A program made the position numbers and the translations under genes. From assembly GCF_029784155.1 (NCBI RefSeq), contig NC_073691.1:57026217-57090216 (forward strand): a DNA stretch of 64,000 nucleotides, written 5' to 3'. The DNA is from Uranotaenia lowii (taxonomy: Eukaryota; Arthropoda; Insecta; Diptera; Culicidae). Positions 61,865 through 64,000 of this stretch are shown here, piece by piece; position 1 is the first letter of the stretch; the number at the start of each line of letters is the position of its first letter. A model generated the notes under the pieces. That model saw only the letters and a list, made by a program, of their open reading frames with translations, ran no database searches and was not told the origin of the DNA.

Positions 61865-64000
61865 GTGAAATGTATTCCTTTTCTTTTTGAGTGTTTCAAC
61901 TTATAGCAGTTACTATTAAATGAAAATGCTTCCTTTAAATTTGAGGTACTCATCCTTATGATGCATTATCGATTACGTACAAAAGTTCAAACTGTATGTA
62001 GCCTTCATACGTATCATCTAACTACATATCAGTATCTTTGTAAAATAGGGTAGAAACCCTCTTCCCTTTTCTGGTGGGTGTGTGTGCAACAGGAAGTTTG
62101 CGAAGTGCCACCCTTCGTTGCAAAGTAAAAGATAACGGGCGGTTCGTCACAGCACAATGCACTTTTACACTTCGCTTACACGATTATCCTTTAAGGGTAC
62201 ATAGCGAGTTAGTCTAGGGAGTTTCTCACTACCTTTGAAGGGAAACACACACACAAAAAAGGTGAAAAGGTGCAACGTTAATTTAGTCTTAGAATGAACT
62301 GTTGCTGCTGGGAGTGCCAGCAGGAAGAAAAGTTAGAAGCAAGGTGTTGTTATTATTTGGATATTTATCGTAAGGGTAGGCTTCCGCATGTGCATGTATA
62401 TTGTGAAAAGTTGGTTCATGATAACGTGAGAAAAGTTTTTCTGTTTATAGAATGGGCCTAGTTAATTTGAAAACAAAAATTATTACTAAAGTTTTACTCA
62501 AAAAGCCACTCAGTTTTCTGTATACAATTTTGAGATTCTGTTACGTTATTAACTCAACCTCCAATAATGGTATAGAAAAGCTGGATAAAAACTGTCTCTT
62601 ATTTTTTTTTGTATCTTCAAAAGTTCAAATTAGTGATACTCTTTATTTTTAACACATGTTGCGTGCTATTTTAGCAATACTGTTTATAGAAGAAGCAAGC
62701 CATCATCACAGTGATCTGCTCCTACAAATCAGACTCTACTCCAGTAATGAACTTTCTTGAAGGTATAATCATCGGTATAAGATTCTTAACATGCTTTCTA
62801 TTAACTGGCATTATCCTCACAACGCAACCGCATTGCATATGTCTGAAGAAAACCAAATAAAACATATCCCATATTATATCACAAGACTAAGCAGGATGGA
62901 AACAATCAGACTTTTGCACATTTTTATGGGTGTATAAAGCAGTATTAATGGAAAGAAAAAAGTAGGTTGTTTGAATGGTTAAAACGACAGCTCTCACCTC
63001 CTAATCCTTTCCATTTAGTTGTAAAAGAATCCCTGTACCCATCAAAAATGAAATTGAATCAGAAATGATAGCTTATGTCATTAACAATGTACCCAAAGAA
63101 GAGGTTGCTTAATTTCAATGCCACTCGGCGCTAACTCTAGCCTAAGGAAAATCTTGAATGATAGCGTCTAGAACATTACTTCTTACTCTGATTTGTCTAT
63201 TACGTTACATTTATGGAGTAGCTGATACATCAAAAGAATGTAATTTTAGGTACCATTTGCGACTCAAGTTATGTGCACGTTTTTGATGTAATATCGCAAC
63301 ACTTTTTTTTTGCTGTGTATCGTTATATTACATCTTTAAAAATATGTCTTTTTCCACCCTCTATAAATCTTGAGCTTTAAAATATATCTCCAAACTCTTG
63401 GACACCCTGAAAACAGTTGTAAGTAAATTTGTGTTATGGAAAATGTTGAAACTTACGGTTTTCTCTGGCGTCCGGATCAGCAGCAGACTTCTGCTGCGAC
63501 GAGCAGAACCAAAACATTGTTTGTTTTGCTTCCTATTGCTATGTTCAATTCGCAATCGAGAACAAAAGATCAATGATTGCTGATGACAGGTGATGATGAT
63601 TAACGCGGTACAAATGTTCACATCATCACACGATTAGGCGAGAATACTCAAATTGGGTTTGTGGTAACACAACAGCACAGACTATTAGTCTGTGACAACA
63701 GTGTTGCCAGATATTCTGGGTAAAAGTATCAAAGTACTTATTAAGAAATAAGTACTTTTCCGGTTAGGGAATACGCGCAGTGGAAAGTGACAAATGGCTA
63801 TTGCTAATGAATTGTGTAGTTATGTAATGACTAGTCTGACGAAAAATTAATAGAGTTAACTCTATTCCACCACTGAAACCTGCGTTTTCAACAGAAAATG
63901 AACTTATTGAATTGTGTGTATCTCGTTTTTCATAAGTCTAATTTGTTTTTTTTTCTAAATATGAAAAAAGCTGAAGGATTCACCTTCCAAATGGTGTTTA
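61865..64000. other. No recognisable gene
   Basis: AT-rich sequence to the window end. A CAGTGTTGCCAG word near 63700 resembles the hAT-like end but no partner was found. Confidence 0.45.

Noticed and set aside
63660..63720. Another hAT-like end (CAGTGTTGCCAG)
   Set aside because: No inverted partner or target duplication in the window.

Overview
The window looks like heterochromatin-like or intergenic DNA from a dipteran insect, most likely a mosquito. Reasons: it is AT-rich, has no bacterial-style operons, contains a candidate 68-bp spliceosomal intron, and is dominated by transposon families typical of mosquito genomes (jockey/CR1-type and RTE-like non-LTR elements, a BEL/Pao LTR element, IS630-Tc1-mariner elements, and small TIR or foldback elements with TA, TTAA, 7-bp or 8-bp target duplications). 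The species assignment is inference. Host coding sequence is scarce: one convincing terminal exon on the minus strand (11117-11528) and one broken gene or gene copy (19554-20314).

Layout. 1-8830: three decayed non-LTR elements. A and B are on the plus strand and C on the minus strand; B and C belong to one family and lie tail to tail. A 258-bp TIR element with a perfect 7-bp target duplication sits inside B. 8860-9200: degenerate repeats. 9690-11528: 3' part of a minus-strand host gene. 12547-15622: full-length RTE-like element on the minus strand with a 12-bp target duplication, broken by an internal deletion and a nonsense codon. 16003-17090: another RT fragment carrying a second copy of the 7-bp-TSD element. 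17532-19370: hAT-like non-autonomous element with an 8-bp target duplication. 19388-20547: inverted-repeat-flanked broken gene with a 73-bp retroposed insertion. 24185-24372: tRNA-derived SINE with an 11-bp duplication.

28739-39725 is a nested unit: a 5'-truncated second RTE-like copy is interrupted by a BEL/Pao element (30776-39354, 5-bp target duplication GCAAG, two 777-bp LTRs that look identical). The BEL element is the most interesting object here. Each LTR carries a 65-codon ORF for a predicted single-pass membrane protein. The LTR 3' end is a 71-72 bp repeat containing a strong C/G hairpin plus a copy of the primer-binding-site sequence. The leader carries a second set of hairpin repeats. 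The polyprotein contains about ten in-frame copies of a 32-residue repeat between protease and RT. The copy lacks the end of gag and the protease active site, and its RT motif reads YVDN rather than YVDD, so it is probably not autonomous.

39737-64000: mostly intergenic sequence with a TTAA-flanked foldback element, two broken mariner-type elements, an I-type non-LTR remnant split by a TA-flanked foldback element whose arms carry inverted tRNA-like promoters, a fourth jockey/CR1-type fragment (D), a 7-bp microsatellite, hairpin arrays, a Penelope-like module with a hammerhead-like core, a 3.6-kb heptanucleotide satellite, a 22-bp-stem hairpin, and another foldback element with a 26-bp perfect palindrome. 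The genes do not form a pathway; they are layered transposon insertions whose relative ages can be read from the nesting.
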